Source: JBPYFK01 sp051984675 (GTDB lineage Bacteria; Actinomycetota; Actinomycetes; Mycobacteriales; Pseudonocardiaceae). Taken from it: a stretch of 64,000 nt of DNA. The stretch lies in the NCBI GenBank assembly GCA_051984675.1, contig JBPYFK010000154.1, positions 44,374 through 108,373 on the forward strand, written 5' to 3'. The notes beneath the pieces are model-generated. The model saw only the letters and a list, made by a program, of their open reading frames with translations. It did not search any database and was not told the origin of the DNA. Positions 1-8,021 of this stretch are shown here, piece by piece; position 1 is the stretch's first letter, and each line of letters opens with the position of its first letter. Made by a program: the position numbers and the translations under genes.

Positions 1-616
1 CGGCGACGGCAGCGGCGGTCATATTTGCCGCGACCGGGATCGGCGCCGAGCTCGTGAGCGCGACCAGCGTGGCTAGGCCGTGCCAGGAAGCGGGATAGAA
101 GACAGCCCCACGTCCCGACCCGATGGAGCCCATCGTCAGCGACGACGCATCGCCCGAGTCGATGATCCATCTCATCGCGTTCAGGTGGAATACCGCGTCG
201 TAGGTCTGCGACAAGCTGTCCGGTGTGCGGAAACCTCGCACGATGATGATCCCGCCGATCGCGAACGCGGGTACCAGTCCGAGCCAGGCAGCCCGCCCGG
301 TGTGGGGGAAATCATTCGACGCAGCCTGATTCGCCGGCAGCATCGAACGGAATCGAATTCTCCGCAGGCCGCGCCCCATGAAGATCAGTACCGCTGGAAG
401 GGCGGTCACCACAGCGCACCACGGCGACCAGTGCCATCCCAGTTTGCCGGTGAAAACTCCCGCTACCGCGATCAACGTGCTGGAAACCGTCGGCGCCAGG
501 GTCCAGGCCACAAGTCCGCGCATCCCGAGCGCGTAGGTGGTCAACAGGCCCGGCACGAGCAGCCATCCCAGAGCTGCCAGGAGTGCGGGGAGTGCGTCGA
601 GCCAGATCCACGTCAT
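1..616 (-). CDS. Multi-pass membrane protein, DUF6541-like (3' end outside window)
   Basis: Reading the complement from an ATG at 616 gives 205 codons without a stop to the window edge, so the C-terminus is missing. The start has AAAGG about ten bases upstream. The visible part begins MTWIWLDALPALL and has hydrophobic segments at about residues 3-30, 36-56, 66-82 and 110-127. A more polar stretch with TYDAVFHLNAMRW (138-150) follows. This architecture resembles the DUF6541 membrane proteins that sit in actinobacterial cell-envelope glycan clusters, and the neighbouring glycosyltransferase, DUF2304 and flippase-like genes fit that. It is divergent from the glycosyltransferase gene. Family assignment is from pattern recognition only; the molecular role is unknown. 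Confidence 0.7.
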   Translation of the reverse strand, partial: MTWIWLDALPALLAALGWLLVPGLLTTYALGMRGLVAWTLAPTVSSTLIAVAGVFTGKLGWHWSPWCAVVTALPAVLIFMGRGLRRIRFRSMLPANQAASNDFPHTGRAAWLGLVPAFAIGGIIIVRGFRTPDSLSQTYDAVFHLNAMRWIIDSGDASSLTMGSIGSGRGAVFYPASWHGLATLVALTSSAPIPVAANMTAAAVA

Positions 617-805
617 CGCCGACGAACCTTTCGCGCCAGATTCGGCTGAACCACCGCTCTTTCTACCCCGGATGAAAGGAATTCGCCTGCTGGGGACCGA
701 GCCGGATCGCCGCATCGAACAGGCGGGCGCAATGAACATGCTCGTTCGACGGGTGGAAGCTAGTATCGAAACGCACGCGTCCGTCTGCTTGGGGGAGGAG
801 GCGCC

Positions 806-1492
806 GTGTACGGATATTCTGATACGTGGTTGATCGTGCCGGTGTTCAATGAGGGACCCGTGATCGGCAATCTCATTCGCGAACTTCGGCGGATCTTTCC
901 CCATGTGGTCTGCGTGGATGACGGTAGCCAGGACGAATCTTCAGCAGAGATCACCAAGGCCGGTGCACACCTCATACGGCATCCGGTGAACCTGGGGCAG
1001 GGCGCGGCGTTGCAAACCGGGCTGGAGTACGCCCGGGCTCGTCCGGGAGCGGAATATTTCGTCACCTTTGACGCGGACGGCCAGCATCAGGTCCGGGACG
1101 CGGGCCGGATGGTGGCACGATTACGAACTGAACCAGTGGACATCATTCTCGGTACGCGGAACACCCGGGGCGGACATGTCCCGCTGCTCAAGAAGGTCGT
1201 GTTGCGGACCGCCACCCTGCTCAGCTCCGGCTCGCGCAAACTTGGTCTCACAGACACCCATAACGGTCTGCGCGCGTTCAATCGAACTGTCGCGGAGCAA
1301 ATGACCATCACGATCAACGGAATGGGACATGCCTCCGAGATCATCGAAATGATCAGCACCCATGGCTGGCGTGCGGCCGAGGAGCCCGTGACGATCGTCT
1401 ACACCGATTATTCGCGGGCGAAAGGGCAGCCCCTGCTCAACGGCGTGAACATCCTGTTCGACGTGACGCTGCGGACGAATCCGAGGCGGTAA
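806..1492 (+). CDS. Family 2 glycosyltransferase (DPM1/WcaA-like)
   Basis: A 228-residue GT-A fold glycosyltransferase, likely cytoplasmic and membrane-associated, transferring a sugar from an activated nucleotide donor to a lipid or glycan acceptor. Visible motifs are VPVFNE near the N-terminus (11-16), VDDGSQD (37-43) and the metal-binding DADGQH (89-94). The acceptor region DTHNGLRAFNR is typical of polyprenyl-phosphate sugar transferases. The GTG start is supported by GGAGGAG six bases upstream. It lacks the C-terminal membrane anchor found in some relatives, but the next gene, three bases downstream, is a small DUF2304 membrane protein that could supply one. Exact donor and acceptor cannot be read from sequence. 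Confidence 0.88.
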   Translation: MYGYSDTWLIVPVFNEGPVIGNLIRELRRIFPHVVCVDDGSQDESSAEITKAGAHLIRHPVNLGQGAALQTGLEYARARPGAEYFVTFDADGQHQVRDAGRMVARLRTEPVDIILGTRNTRGGHVPLLKKVVLRTATLLSSGSRKLGLTDTHNGLRAFNRTVAEQMTITINGMGHASEIIEMISTHGWRAAEEPVTIVYTDYSRAKGQPLLNGVNILFDVTLRTNPRR

Positions 1493-1494
1493 CC

Positions 1495-1875
1495 ATGCTG
1501 ATACAGTACGTGCTCATCCTGGGCGTCCTCCTGCTGCTGGCTTTCTTCCTGCGAAACCACGGAACGATCAGGACGTCAGCGGGAGTGAAGGTCGGTTTCC
1601 TCCTGTTCCTGTTGTTCGGCATCGTCGCCGTGCTTCGGCCGGACGACGTTTCCACGGTGGCGCGGTACGTCGGCGTCGGTCGGGGCACGGACCTGCTGCT
1701 GTACGGCCTAGTTGTCGCGTTCGCGTTCGCGGCTCTCAACACGCACCTGCACTTCAAAGAGCTGGAATCCCGTTATGCTCGACTGGTTCGGACCGTCGTC
1801 CTCCGGGAAGCCACGCACGCACCGCCGCAAAGTTCCACCCCAGGCGAAGAAGGCAGCGCGAGCCCAGAACAATAA
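1495..1875 (+). CDS. DUF2304 small membrane protein
   Basis: A 126-residue protein with three hydrophobic helices (about 2-20, 32-50 and 64-83), a conserved-looking RTSAGVK loop, an amphipathic stretch (HLHFKELESRYARLVR) and a polar Ser/Pro/Glu-rich tail. This is the arrangement of DUF2304 proteins, which are usually encoded directly after family 2 glycosyltransferases. Here the ATG lies two bases after the stop of the glycosyltransferase, so the two are almost certainly co-transcribed and translationally coupled. By context it may anchor or help the glycosyltransferase; that is inference. Confidence 0.8.
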   Translation: MLIQYVLILGVLLLLAFFLRNHGTIRTSAGVKVGFLLFLLFGIVAVLRPDDVSTVARYVGVGRGTDLLLYGLVVAFAFAALNTHLHFKELESRYARLVRTVVLREATHAPPQSSTPGEEGSASPEQ

Positions 1876-1885
1876 TCCACATTGG

Positions 1886-1911
1886 TCTGTTACGCGGAGT
1901 CTGTTACGCGG
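1886..1911. repeat. 12-bp tandem duplication at the 3' end of the epimerase gene
   Basis: TCTGTTACGCGG occurs at 1886-1897 and again at 1900-1911. The right copy contains the TAA stop of the epimerase gene (complement of 1904-1906) and the left copy holds a second in-frame-looking TAA at 1890-1892. It looks like a local slippage duplication that doubled the stop region. Confidence 0.85.
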
Positions 1912-2854
1912 GGATGGCCAGCTGAGAGGCGTGGTAGTCCACTGTGAGTTGGACGCCCTCGGAAAGACTGACGCGCGGGCGCCACCCAAGTGTCCTTCGG
2001 GCTGCGGTGGCGTCGAGAGCGGAAGCTCTCACGTCGCCGGCGCGGGCCGGTGCGAACCCTGGTGAATCGGGTGCCTCCGCCGCATCCGCGACCAGCGTGT
2101 GCAGCTGACGATCCGTAACCTCCACAGCGGTCCCGATGTTGTACCGGCACCCGGGCTCTCCGTGTTCCGCCGCACGGACCATCGCATCGACGATGTCCTC
2201 GACGAAGACGTAGTCCCGTGTGTTCTGCCCGTCGCCGAACAACACCGTGGGCTCGCCGGCAACGAGCGCCTGAGCGAAGACGGCGACAACCCCGCCCTCA
2301 TTTCGCGGGTCCTGGCGTGGACCGTAGGCGTTCGCCAGCGCCAGATGACAGCAGTCCAGATCGTGCAGCTGGCTGTAGGTGTTGAGGTACATCTCACCGG
2401 CTATTTTGGACACGCCGTAGGGAGATAATGGCCTTACCGGAGTGGTTTCGGAGGCCGGAAGGAACTCTGGAACACCGTAGATCGCTCCGCCGGACGAGGC
2501 GAAGACGACCTTGCGCGTGCCGGCCCGCAGGGCCGACTCCGCCACATTGATCGTGCCGAGAACGTTGATTGTGGCGTCGCTCGCGGGGTCCTGCACGCTC
2601 GTTCGGATGTCGATCTGTGCCGCGAGGTGGAACACCACCTCCGGCCGCACGGCGACCATGAGGTCGTTCAGCGCGGGATTGGTCACGTCGAGTGCGTGTA
2701 CGGTGCAACGGCCGGTCGCTTCGGCCGCTCGCAGATTCTGTCGCCGCCCACGCGTGAAGTTGTCGACCACGTGCACGCGGCAACTGTCTCGCAAGAGGCG
2801 ATCCACAAGCGTTGAGCCGATGAAACCGGCTCCCCCAGTGACTAAAACGTCCAT
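1904..2854 (-). CDS. NAD-dependent sugar-nucleotide epimerase/dehydratase (GalE-like)
   Basis: A 316-residue extended short-chain dehydrogenase that probably epimerises a UDP- or dTDP-sugar for the glycan cluster. The Rossmann nucleotide-binding motif GGAGFIGS is at 7-14, and VVDNFTRG follows strand 2 as in UDP-glucose 4-epimerases. HLAAQIDIRTS (76-86), the Ser-rich FASSGGAIYG (119-127) and the catalytic YGVSK (Tyr146, Lys150) are all present. Length is normal for the family. It is convergent with the DUF2304 gene and divergent from the flippase-like gene. Substrate is not determinable; UDP-glucose 4-epimerase is the default guess. Confidence 0.88.
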   Translation of the reverse strand: MDVLVTGGAGFIGSTLVDRLLRDSCRVHVVDNFTRGRRQNLRAAEATGRCTVHALDVTNPALNDLMVAVRPEVVFHLAAQIDIRTSVQDPASDATINVLGTINVAESALRAGTRKVVFASSGGAIYGVPEFLPASETTPVRPLSPYGVSKIAGEMYLNTYSQLHDLDCCHLALANAYGPRQDPRNEGGVVAVFAQALVAGEPTVLFGDGQNTRDYVFVEDIVDAMVRAAEHGEPGCRYNIGTAVEVTDRQLHTLVADAAEAPDSPGFAPARAGDVRASALDATAARRTLGWRPRVSLSEGVQLTVDYHASQLAIPA

Positions 2855-2883
2855 ATCGGAATCGTGCGCTTAGGCAGCCGGCG

Positions 2884-4260
2884 ATGCCACTCGATAGGAC
2901 ACGATGCTTGACCCTGTCTATCGTGGACACGATGGTCAAGGTGTCGTCCACCCGGCCCCGAACCGGCCCAGCCGCTGTCGCTGGGAGTCCCGCGGTCCTG
3001 GTCAGCGGTGGCATACTCCTGGTGGGAGCGGCCGGCTACTGCTTCGTGGCACTCGCCGGGCACACCCTGTCGACCTCCGAAGCCGCTGCGAGTTCGTCGT
3101 TCTACCTCCTCGCGAACATCATCGGCCCCGGCCTTTTTCTCTCGCTGGAGCAGGAGACCAGCCGGCGCACCAGCCATGCGCGTGCGGTAGGGCAGTCACT
3201 CGTACCCGTGTTGCGCAAGACTGGAGTGCATGCCGCCGGTCTGCTGGGCACGGTCGTGGTGATTCTCGGTCTGGCCGCGCCGGTTCTGATCGCTCGTTCC
3301 CTGACCGGCCATGCCGGAATGCTGTTGGCTGTGGTGCTCGCCGCGCTCAGTGCCTCGGCCGTCTACCTGGTGCGGGGATTCCTCGGCGGGACCCAGCGCT
3401 TCTCGGGATATGCGGCGACGCTCGCAGGCGAGGGGCTCGCACGGCTGCTTCCCGTCGTGGCCGTGGCGCTGGCAGGCCAGGGTTCGGCTCTGCGGTACGC
3501 GATTCTGTTCGCTTGTGGCAGCGGCGTAGGTGCGATCGCCGGTCTTCCCTGGCTGGTTCGCCGGGCCCGAACGCCGGACGCGGAGCCGACCACGACTCGG
3601 GAGCTGGGCGGGCCACCCGGAGCCGGCATGGGCTTTTCCCTGGCGCTGCTGGCGGTGGCGGCGCTCTCGGCGCACGTGGTCGCGAACATGGCACCGATCG
3701 TCGTGACCGCGCGGCTGACCAGCGACACGGCGATGGCCTCAGCGTTCGCCGCGGCGTTCATCCTCGTCCGCATTCCGCTGTTCCTGATTTCGCCAATGCA
3801 GGCGCTGTTGATGCCCGCAATGGTCGCGGCCGTGGCACGCCAGGACTATCCAGGGGTGCGGGCGCGACTTCGAACCATCATTACGGCCGTCACTGGCCTC
3901 GGGACGCTGGGAGTCCTTGGTGCGGCTCTGTTCGGTCCGTGGGCCGTCGAAACGCTGTTCGGCGCGCGGGTGCACTTGTCTGGACTGCTGCTCGCGCTTC
4001 TCGCGGCCAGCACAATCCTGCTGATGACCGCGCAGGTGTTACAGCCTGGACTGGTTGCGCTTGGTGCGCACCGGGTCATCGCGGTGAGCTGGGGCGTGGG
4101 AACACTCACGACGGCATGTCTGCTGATGCTGCCCGGAGACCCGCTGGCGTGGGCCGTCCTCGCGCAACTGGTCGGTCCAGCACTCCTGGTGTTCGGCATG
4201 GCTGCGGCGCTGGCACAGCGGCTTCGCGATTGCTCGCCGGCTTACGAGCCCGCGGAGTAG
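2884..4260 (+). CDS. Flippase-like polysaccharide export membrane protein
   Basis: A protein of up to 458 residues made almost wholly of hydrophobic helices (roughly 12-14), resembling Wzx/MATE-type lipid-linked oligosaccharide flippases and the capsule export proteins of actinobacterial glycan clusters. It is expected in the cytoplasmic membrane, moving lipid-linked sugars outward. Context supports this: a glycosyltransferase, DUF2304 protein and sugar epimerase lie immediately beside it. The start is uncertain, as neither the ATG at 2884 nor the in-frame ATG at 2932 has a good ribosome-binding site, and the first 16 residues look poorly coding. A different membrane transport role cannot be excluded. 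Confidence 0.72.
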   Translation: MPLDRTRCLTLSIVDTMVKVSSTRPRTGPAAVAGSPAVLVSGGILLVGAAGYCFVALAGHTLSTSEAAASSSFYLLANIIGPGLFLSLEQETSRRTSHARAVGQSLVPVLRKTGVHAAGLLGTVVVILGLAAPVLIARSLTGHAGMLLAVVLAALSASAVYLVRGFLGGTQRFSGYAATLAGEGLARLLPVVAVALAGQGSALRYAILFACGSGVGAIAGLPWLVRRARTPDAEPTTTRELGGPPGAGMGFSLALLAVAALSAHVVANMAPIVVTARLTSDTAMASAFAAAFILVRIPLFLISPMQALLMPAMVAAVARQDYPGVRARLRTIITAVTGLGTLGVLGAALFGPWAVETLFGARVHLSGLLLALLAASTILLMTAQVLQPGLVALGAHRVIAVSWGVGTLTTACLLMLPGDPLAWAVLAQLVGPALLVFGMAAALAQRLRDCSPAYEPAE

Positions 4261-4351
4261 CGAGTGCCTCCGGAACGCGACAAATCCTCTTTTCCCGGTG
4301 GGCGGGGGAACCACGTCGAAGACGGCCCGGGAGGCTGCCACGGCATCTCCG

Positions 4352-4816
4352 CTAACCCTGAGTCGGCGCCGATTGCGGGGCGCTGGACTGGGGTTTTGGA
4401 GCGGCCGTGACCACTCTGGAAGCCGTCACGGTGGTGCCGGTCAGGGCGCCGGCGACCCGCACCTGACTCCCCACGGGGAACTGCTGGACGGTGGCGGGCT
4501 TCTGCTTCGAACCGAAGCGTGTCTGGTTGGTGATCTGGACGGTGAACCGGCGGCCCTCGCGGTTCACCACCGTCCATGTTGGACCATTTTCGGCCGTTAC
4601 CTGGCCGGTGATGCGTCGATCGTGCTGGGGAGCGTGTGGTGCGGTCGGGCTCTGCGGCGTCGGCGCCGGCGGAGTAGCACCCGTTGTGAACGAACACCCG
4701 GTCAGTCCCGCCATCACTGTGGTCAGGGCCAGTGCTGCTCCGGCGGTTGTGCGGCGGCGCTGGGCGGCCTTGGGCGCACCGTACGGGTTCGTGGCCGGTT
4801 TCTTGATCTTCCACAT
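4352..4816 (-). CDS. DUF5666-domain lipoprotein
   Basis: A 154-residue exported protein. The ATG at 4816 is preceded by AAGG. It begins with a basic N-region, a hydrophobic core (AGAALALTTVMAG) and a lipobox LTGC, so Cys is probably lipidated and the protein anchored outside the membrane. A Pro/Thr-rich linker is followed by a small beta domain (ITGQVTAENG...VQITNQTRF...VGSQVRVAG) matching the DUF5666 pattern, then a Pro/Ser tail. The frame stays open upstream, but the composition there is poor and the lipobox fixes the real start. Function unknown; the domain resembles OB-like folds. It is divergent from the amidase gene. Confidence 0.78.
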   Translation of the reverse strand: MWKIKKPATNPYGAPKAAQRRRTTAGAALALTTVMAGLTGCSFTTGATPPAPTPQSPTAPHAPQHDRRITGQVTAENGPTWTVVNREGRRFTVQITNQTRFGSKQKPATVQQFPVGSQVRVAGALTGTTVTASRVVTAAPKPQSSAPQSAPTQG

Positions 4817-4883
4817 GACCTTGACTGTGCGCCGGAAACCTGAAGACGCGCTGAGCGCGGTCCTGTGCACTCTCCGCAAGCAC

Positions 4884-5981
4884 ATGGACACGCCGTCACT
4901 CAACCGGGTTGGTCGAGATGTGTCACCCGGACTGCGCACCTCTACTGGGGTTGTGAGCAGAGCGGACAAGTCCCGGACTGGCGCGACAACGCTGCCGGGC
5001 AACCGGCGGCGGGGAGGACCGACCCGCGCTGGACGGGGCCGCACACCGTCGGGCTGGGGAAGGTTGCTCCCCGTCGGTACGCTGACGCTGCTCGCCGTCG
5101 TGTTCGCGCTGGCGTTTTTCGGGCCCGCACACCACGGCCTCGATGGCCCGCCACCGGACACCACCCCGGCTAGGCCGAACGTGCCCGGTCAAGGCGAGTC
5201 AACCCCCGTCGCACCGGCCGAGTTCGCAGCGGGCGCGTGCAGGGCGTTCGCGCCGCTGTCGGGTGACCGGCATCGCACGATCTTCGTCGACGCCGGGCAC
5301 GGCGGTGCCGATCCGGGTGCCGGTGGAACCACCGCTTCTGGCGAGCCGGTCGCGGAGAAGCAGCTCACGTTGGCCGTGGCACTGGCGACCGCGCAGCGGC
5401 TGCGCGAGCACGGTTACCGGGTGGTGCTCTCCCGGACGCAGGACACGACGGTCGCCCCGATCCGGCCCGCCGGGTCGCAGCAGGCGGTGCTGAGTGGCGA
5501 CGAGTCGCATACGGACACCCTCGCCCGGGCACACTGTGCCAACCTGGCTGGTGCCGCGGAGTTCGTCTCGGTCCATTTCGACGCGTTCGACGATCCTGGG
5601 ACGACTGGCACGACAACGGTGTATGACACCACTCGGCCGTTCTCACCCCGCAACCAGCAACTGGCGCAGGTGATGCAGCGCGACCTGCTGGCGTCGCTGG
5701 CAGCGCACGGCCAGCAGGTGGACGACCGGGGCGTGACGACCGACGACACGGCCGGAGGTCCGGCCGTCACCGATCTCGGCGACTCCTACGGCCACCTGGC
5801 CATTCTTGGCCCCGCCGCGCCCAATTACGTCTCCGAGCCCAGCCGCATGCCGGGGGTGCTGGTCGAGCCGTTGTTCATCACGAACGCGGCGGAAGCATCC
5901 ATCGCGGCGAGCGAGGACGGGCAGAGCGCTCTCGCGCAGGGCATCAGTGACGCGTTGGAACAGGCTGACCGCGGCCCGTGA
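4884..5981 (+). CDS. N-acetylmuramoyl-L-alanine amidase (Amidase_3)
   Basis: A zinc-dependent peptidoglycan amidase that cleaves the bond between N-acetylmuramic acid and L-Ala. A basic N-terminus is followed by one hydrophobic segment (LLPVGTLTLLAVVFALAFF), so the protein is exported or membrane-anchored. The catalytic domain shows the zinc-ligand motif FVDAGHGGADPGA, then AEKQLTLAVA (Glu ligand), EFVSVHFDAF (His) and VLVEPLFITN (catalytic Glu), the classic Amidase_3 order. The start is uncertain: ATG 4884 was chosen, but GTG 4953 has GGGG just upstream. A late insertion around TTDDTAGGPAVTDLGDSYGH is longer than in simple CwlO/AmiC relatives. Likely involved in cell separation or wall turnover. 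Confidence 0.87.
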   Translation: MDTPSLNRVGRDVSPGLRTSTGVVSRADKSRTGATTLPGNRRRGGPTRAGRGRTPSGWGRLLPVGTLTLLAVVFALAFFGPAHHGLDGPPPDTTPARPNVPGQGESTPVAPAEFAAGACRAFAPLSGDRHRTIFVDAGHGGADPGAGGTTASGEPVAEKQLTLAVALATAQRLREHGYRVVLSRTQDTTVAPIRPAGSQQAVLSGDESHTDTLARAHCANLAGAAEFVSVHFDAFDDPGTTGTTTVYDTTRPFSPRNQQLAQVMQRDLLASLAAHGQQVDDRGVTTDDTAGGPAVTDLGDSYGHLAILGPAAPNYVSEPSRMPGVLVEPLFITNAAEASIAASEDGQSALAQGISDALEQADRGP

Positions 5982-6063
5982 CGGGCGGCATCGAGAAGTC
6001 CGGCCGAGGGTAGCCGCGTGGCGGACATTCTCATCGCAACCCCTCAGTCGCGGGACACCAGGT

Positions 6064-7887
6064 TCAGCTGTCGGACTCGCGGGTCCAATCCACCAGCTCG
6101 CTGGGAATCGTGCCCGCCTCCGCCGCCACACCGGCGAGTTCCGAGCCGACGGTTTCCTGGGACGCCTCGACCGGACTGGCGGGAGCCTGCCCACCTGGGC
6201 CGGCCAGCCACGACGAGGCAGCGGCAACCAGGCACGCGATGACGGCGAACCAGAACGCGGCGGCCAGCCCGTCCGCGAACGGCGGCGAGATGAGGTGCGG
6301 GAAAAACGCTCGCCCGGTCAGGTAGGTCGCCTGGTCGGCGGGCAGCCCGTGCAGCACGCCGCCGAGCAGCTCCTGGATCGGGTTGTACCCGAGAAGCGCC
6401 GCGAACAGCACCGCGACGGGCGGCAGCAGTGCGACGCGGTGCGCGTCCGCGGCGGGCACACCGTGCGCGAGCAGGCCATGCTCCATGGTCGCGGGCAGCG
6501 TGGCGGACAACCCGACGATCATGAGGCTGAAGAAGAACCCGATGGACAGCACCATGGCGGCGTTCTGGAAGGTGGCGGTCATCCCGGCACCGGCGCCCCG
6601 TGCACCCGCCGGAAGGCTGTTCATCACCTCGGCACGGTTCGGGGACGAGAACAGGCCCATGCCGATACCGTTGGCCAGCAGCAGGAGGGCGAACGTCGGG
6701 TAGCCGAAGTCCACCGGCAGCCATTGCAGCAGCAGGAAGCTCACGCCTGCCAGGACCATGCCGCCGGTGGCGAACAGACGGGCGCCCAGCCTGTCCGAGA
6801 GCATGCCGGAGACCGGCGCGGACACCAGGAAGCCGATGGTCAGCGGCAGCATGTAGATGCCCGCCCACAGAGGGGTCTGCTCGAAGCTGTAACCGTGTTG
6901 GGGTAACCAGATGCCCTGCAGCCAGATGATCAGCGCGAACTGCAACCCACCGCGACCCAACGACGCCAGCAGGTTGGCGATGTTGCCGAACGAGAACGCT
7001 CGGATCCTGAACAGCGACAGGTCGAACAGAGGGCTGGCCACCTTGGTCTCGATGATCGCGAAGACCAGCAGCATGACGACCCCGCCGATGAGGCAGGTGA
7101 GCACGAGCGGGCTGGTCCACCCCATGACATGTCCCCCGTAGGGCTGAATGCCGTAGGTGATCCCGACCAGCACAGCGATCAGCCCGACGGCGAACGTGAG
7201 GTTGCCCCACCAGTCCATGCGGGCTTTCTGGCGCTGGCCGGTGTCGTGCAGCTTGAGGTAGGCCCAGATCGTGCCGAACACGCCGAAGGGAACCGAGACC
7301 AGGAACACCAGGTGCCAGTTGACCGGTCCAAGCAGTCCGCCGATGACCAGCCCGAGGAACGAGCCCGCGATGGCCGCCACGCCGTTGATGCCCAGCGCGA
7401 GGCCGCGCTGCCGGACCGGGAAGGCGTCGGTGAGGATGGCACTGGAGTTCGCCATCAGGAACGAACCGCCGATGCCCTGCACGATGCGCCAGCCGATCAG
7501 CCAGAGTGCGGCGCTGTCCCCTGTGGTCCAGGTCACCGCGAGGAACACCGAGGAGATCGCGAAGATGGCGAAGCCGAGGTTGTACATCCGCACCCGGCCG
7601 TACATGTCGCCGAGCCGGCCGAAGCCCACGACCAGCACGGCGGTGACGACCAGGAACCCCATGATCATCCACAGCAGGTAGCTGGTGTTGGCCGGGGCCA
7701 GCGGGTTGATCGCGATTCCCCGGAAGATGTCCGGTAGGGCGATCAGCACGATCGACGAGTTGATCGTGGCCATCAGCATGCCGAGGGTGGTGTTCGACAG
7801 CGCGATCCACTTGTAGTGCGGTCCCAGCTCGACCACCGATCGGGCCGCTGCTCGTCCTGTCCCTGAGGTCCGCCGCGTGGAGCGCAC
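6064..7887 (-). CDS. DHA2-family MFS multidrug exporter (EmrB/QacA-like)
   Basis: A 607-residue major facilitator with about 14 helices, exporting drugs or toxic metabolites by proton antiport. The N-terminal helix carries ATINSSIVLIALPDI, typical of DHA2, followed by FGRLGDMYGRVRMY (motif A), and GWRIVQGIGGSFLMANSSAI. The GTG start at 7887 has GGAGG five bases upstream. A long cytosolic tail ends in acidic and Ser-rich sequence. No regulator is adjacent, but an AT-rich interrupted repeat (GTTAGCCTTGTTAAAC on this strand, 7940-7955) lies 53 bp upstream and could be an operator. The next gene upstream is the PBP on the same strand. Confidence 0.88.
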   Translation of the reverse strand: MRSTRRTSGTGRAAARSVVELGPHYKWIALSNTTLGMLMATINSSIVLIALPDIFRGIAINPLAPANTSYLLWMIMGFLVVTAVLVVGFGRLGDMYGRVRMYNLGFAIFAISSVFLAVTWTTGDSAALWLIGWRIVQGIGGSFLMANSSAILTDAFPVRQRGLALGINGVAAIAGSFLGLVIGGLLGPVNWHLVFLVSVPFGVFGTIWAYLKLHDTGQRQKARMDWWGNLTFAVGLIAVLVGITYGIQPYGGHVMGWTSPLVLTCLIGGVVMLLVFAIIETKVASPLFDLSLFRIRAFSFGNIANLLASLGRGGLQFALIIWLQGIWLPQHGYSFEQTPLWAGIYMLPLTIGFLVSAPVSGMLSDRLGARLFATGGMVLAGVSFLLLQWLPVDFGYPTFALLLLANGIGMGLFSSPNRAEVMNSLPAGARGAGAGMTATFQNAAMVLSIGFFFSLMIVGLSATLPATMEHGLLAHGVPAADAHRVALLPPVAVLFAALLGYNPIQELLGGVLHGLPADQATYLTGRAFFPHLISPPFADGLAAAFWFAVIACLVAAASSWLAGPGGQAPASPVEASQETVGSELAGVAAEAGTIPSELVDWTRESDS

Positions 7888-8021
7888 ACCAACCTCCAGT
7901 CGAAGAAGCCGCGCTGGGTCGCCGTGACGACGGCTATGTGTTTAACAAGGCTAACTTTATTTGGTTGACGGTCACAACTGGATTGGTGATCCATCCCGTG
8001 TGAGATGCGTCCAAGATCAGC

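Noticed and set aside
7936..7960. Possible IdeR/DtxR iron box upstream of the DHA2 exporter
   Set aside because: Only one half of the consensus matches (GTTAGCCT); the other half is wrong. It may be an operator but not convincingly an iron box.
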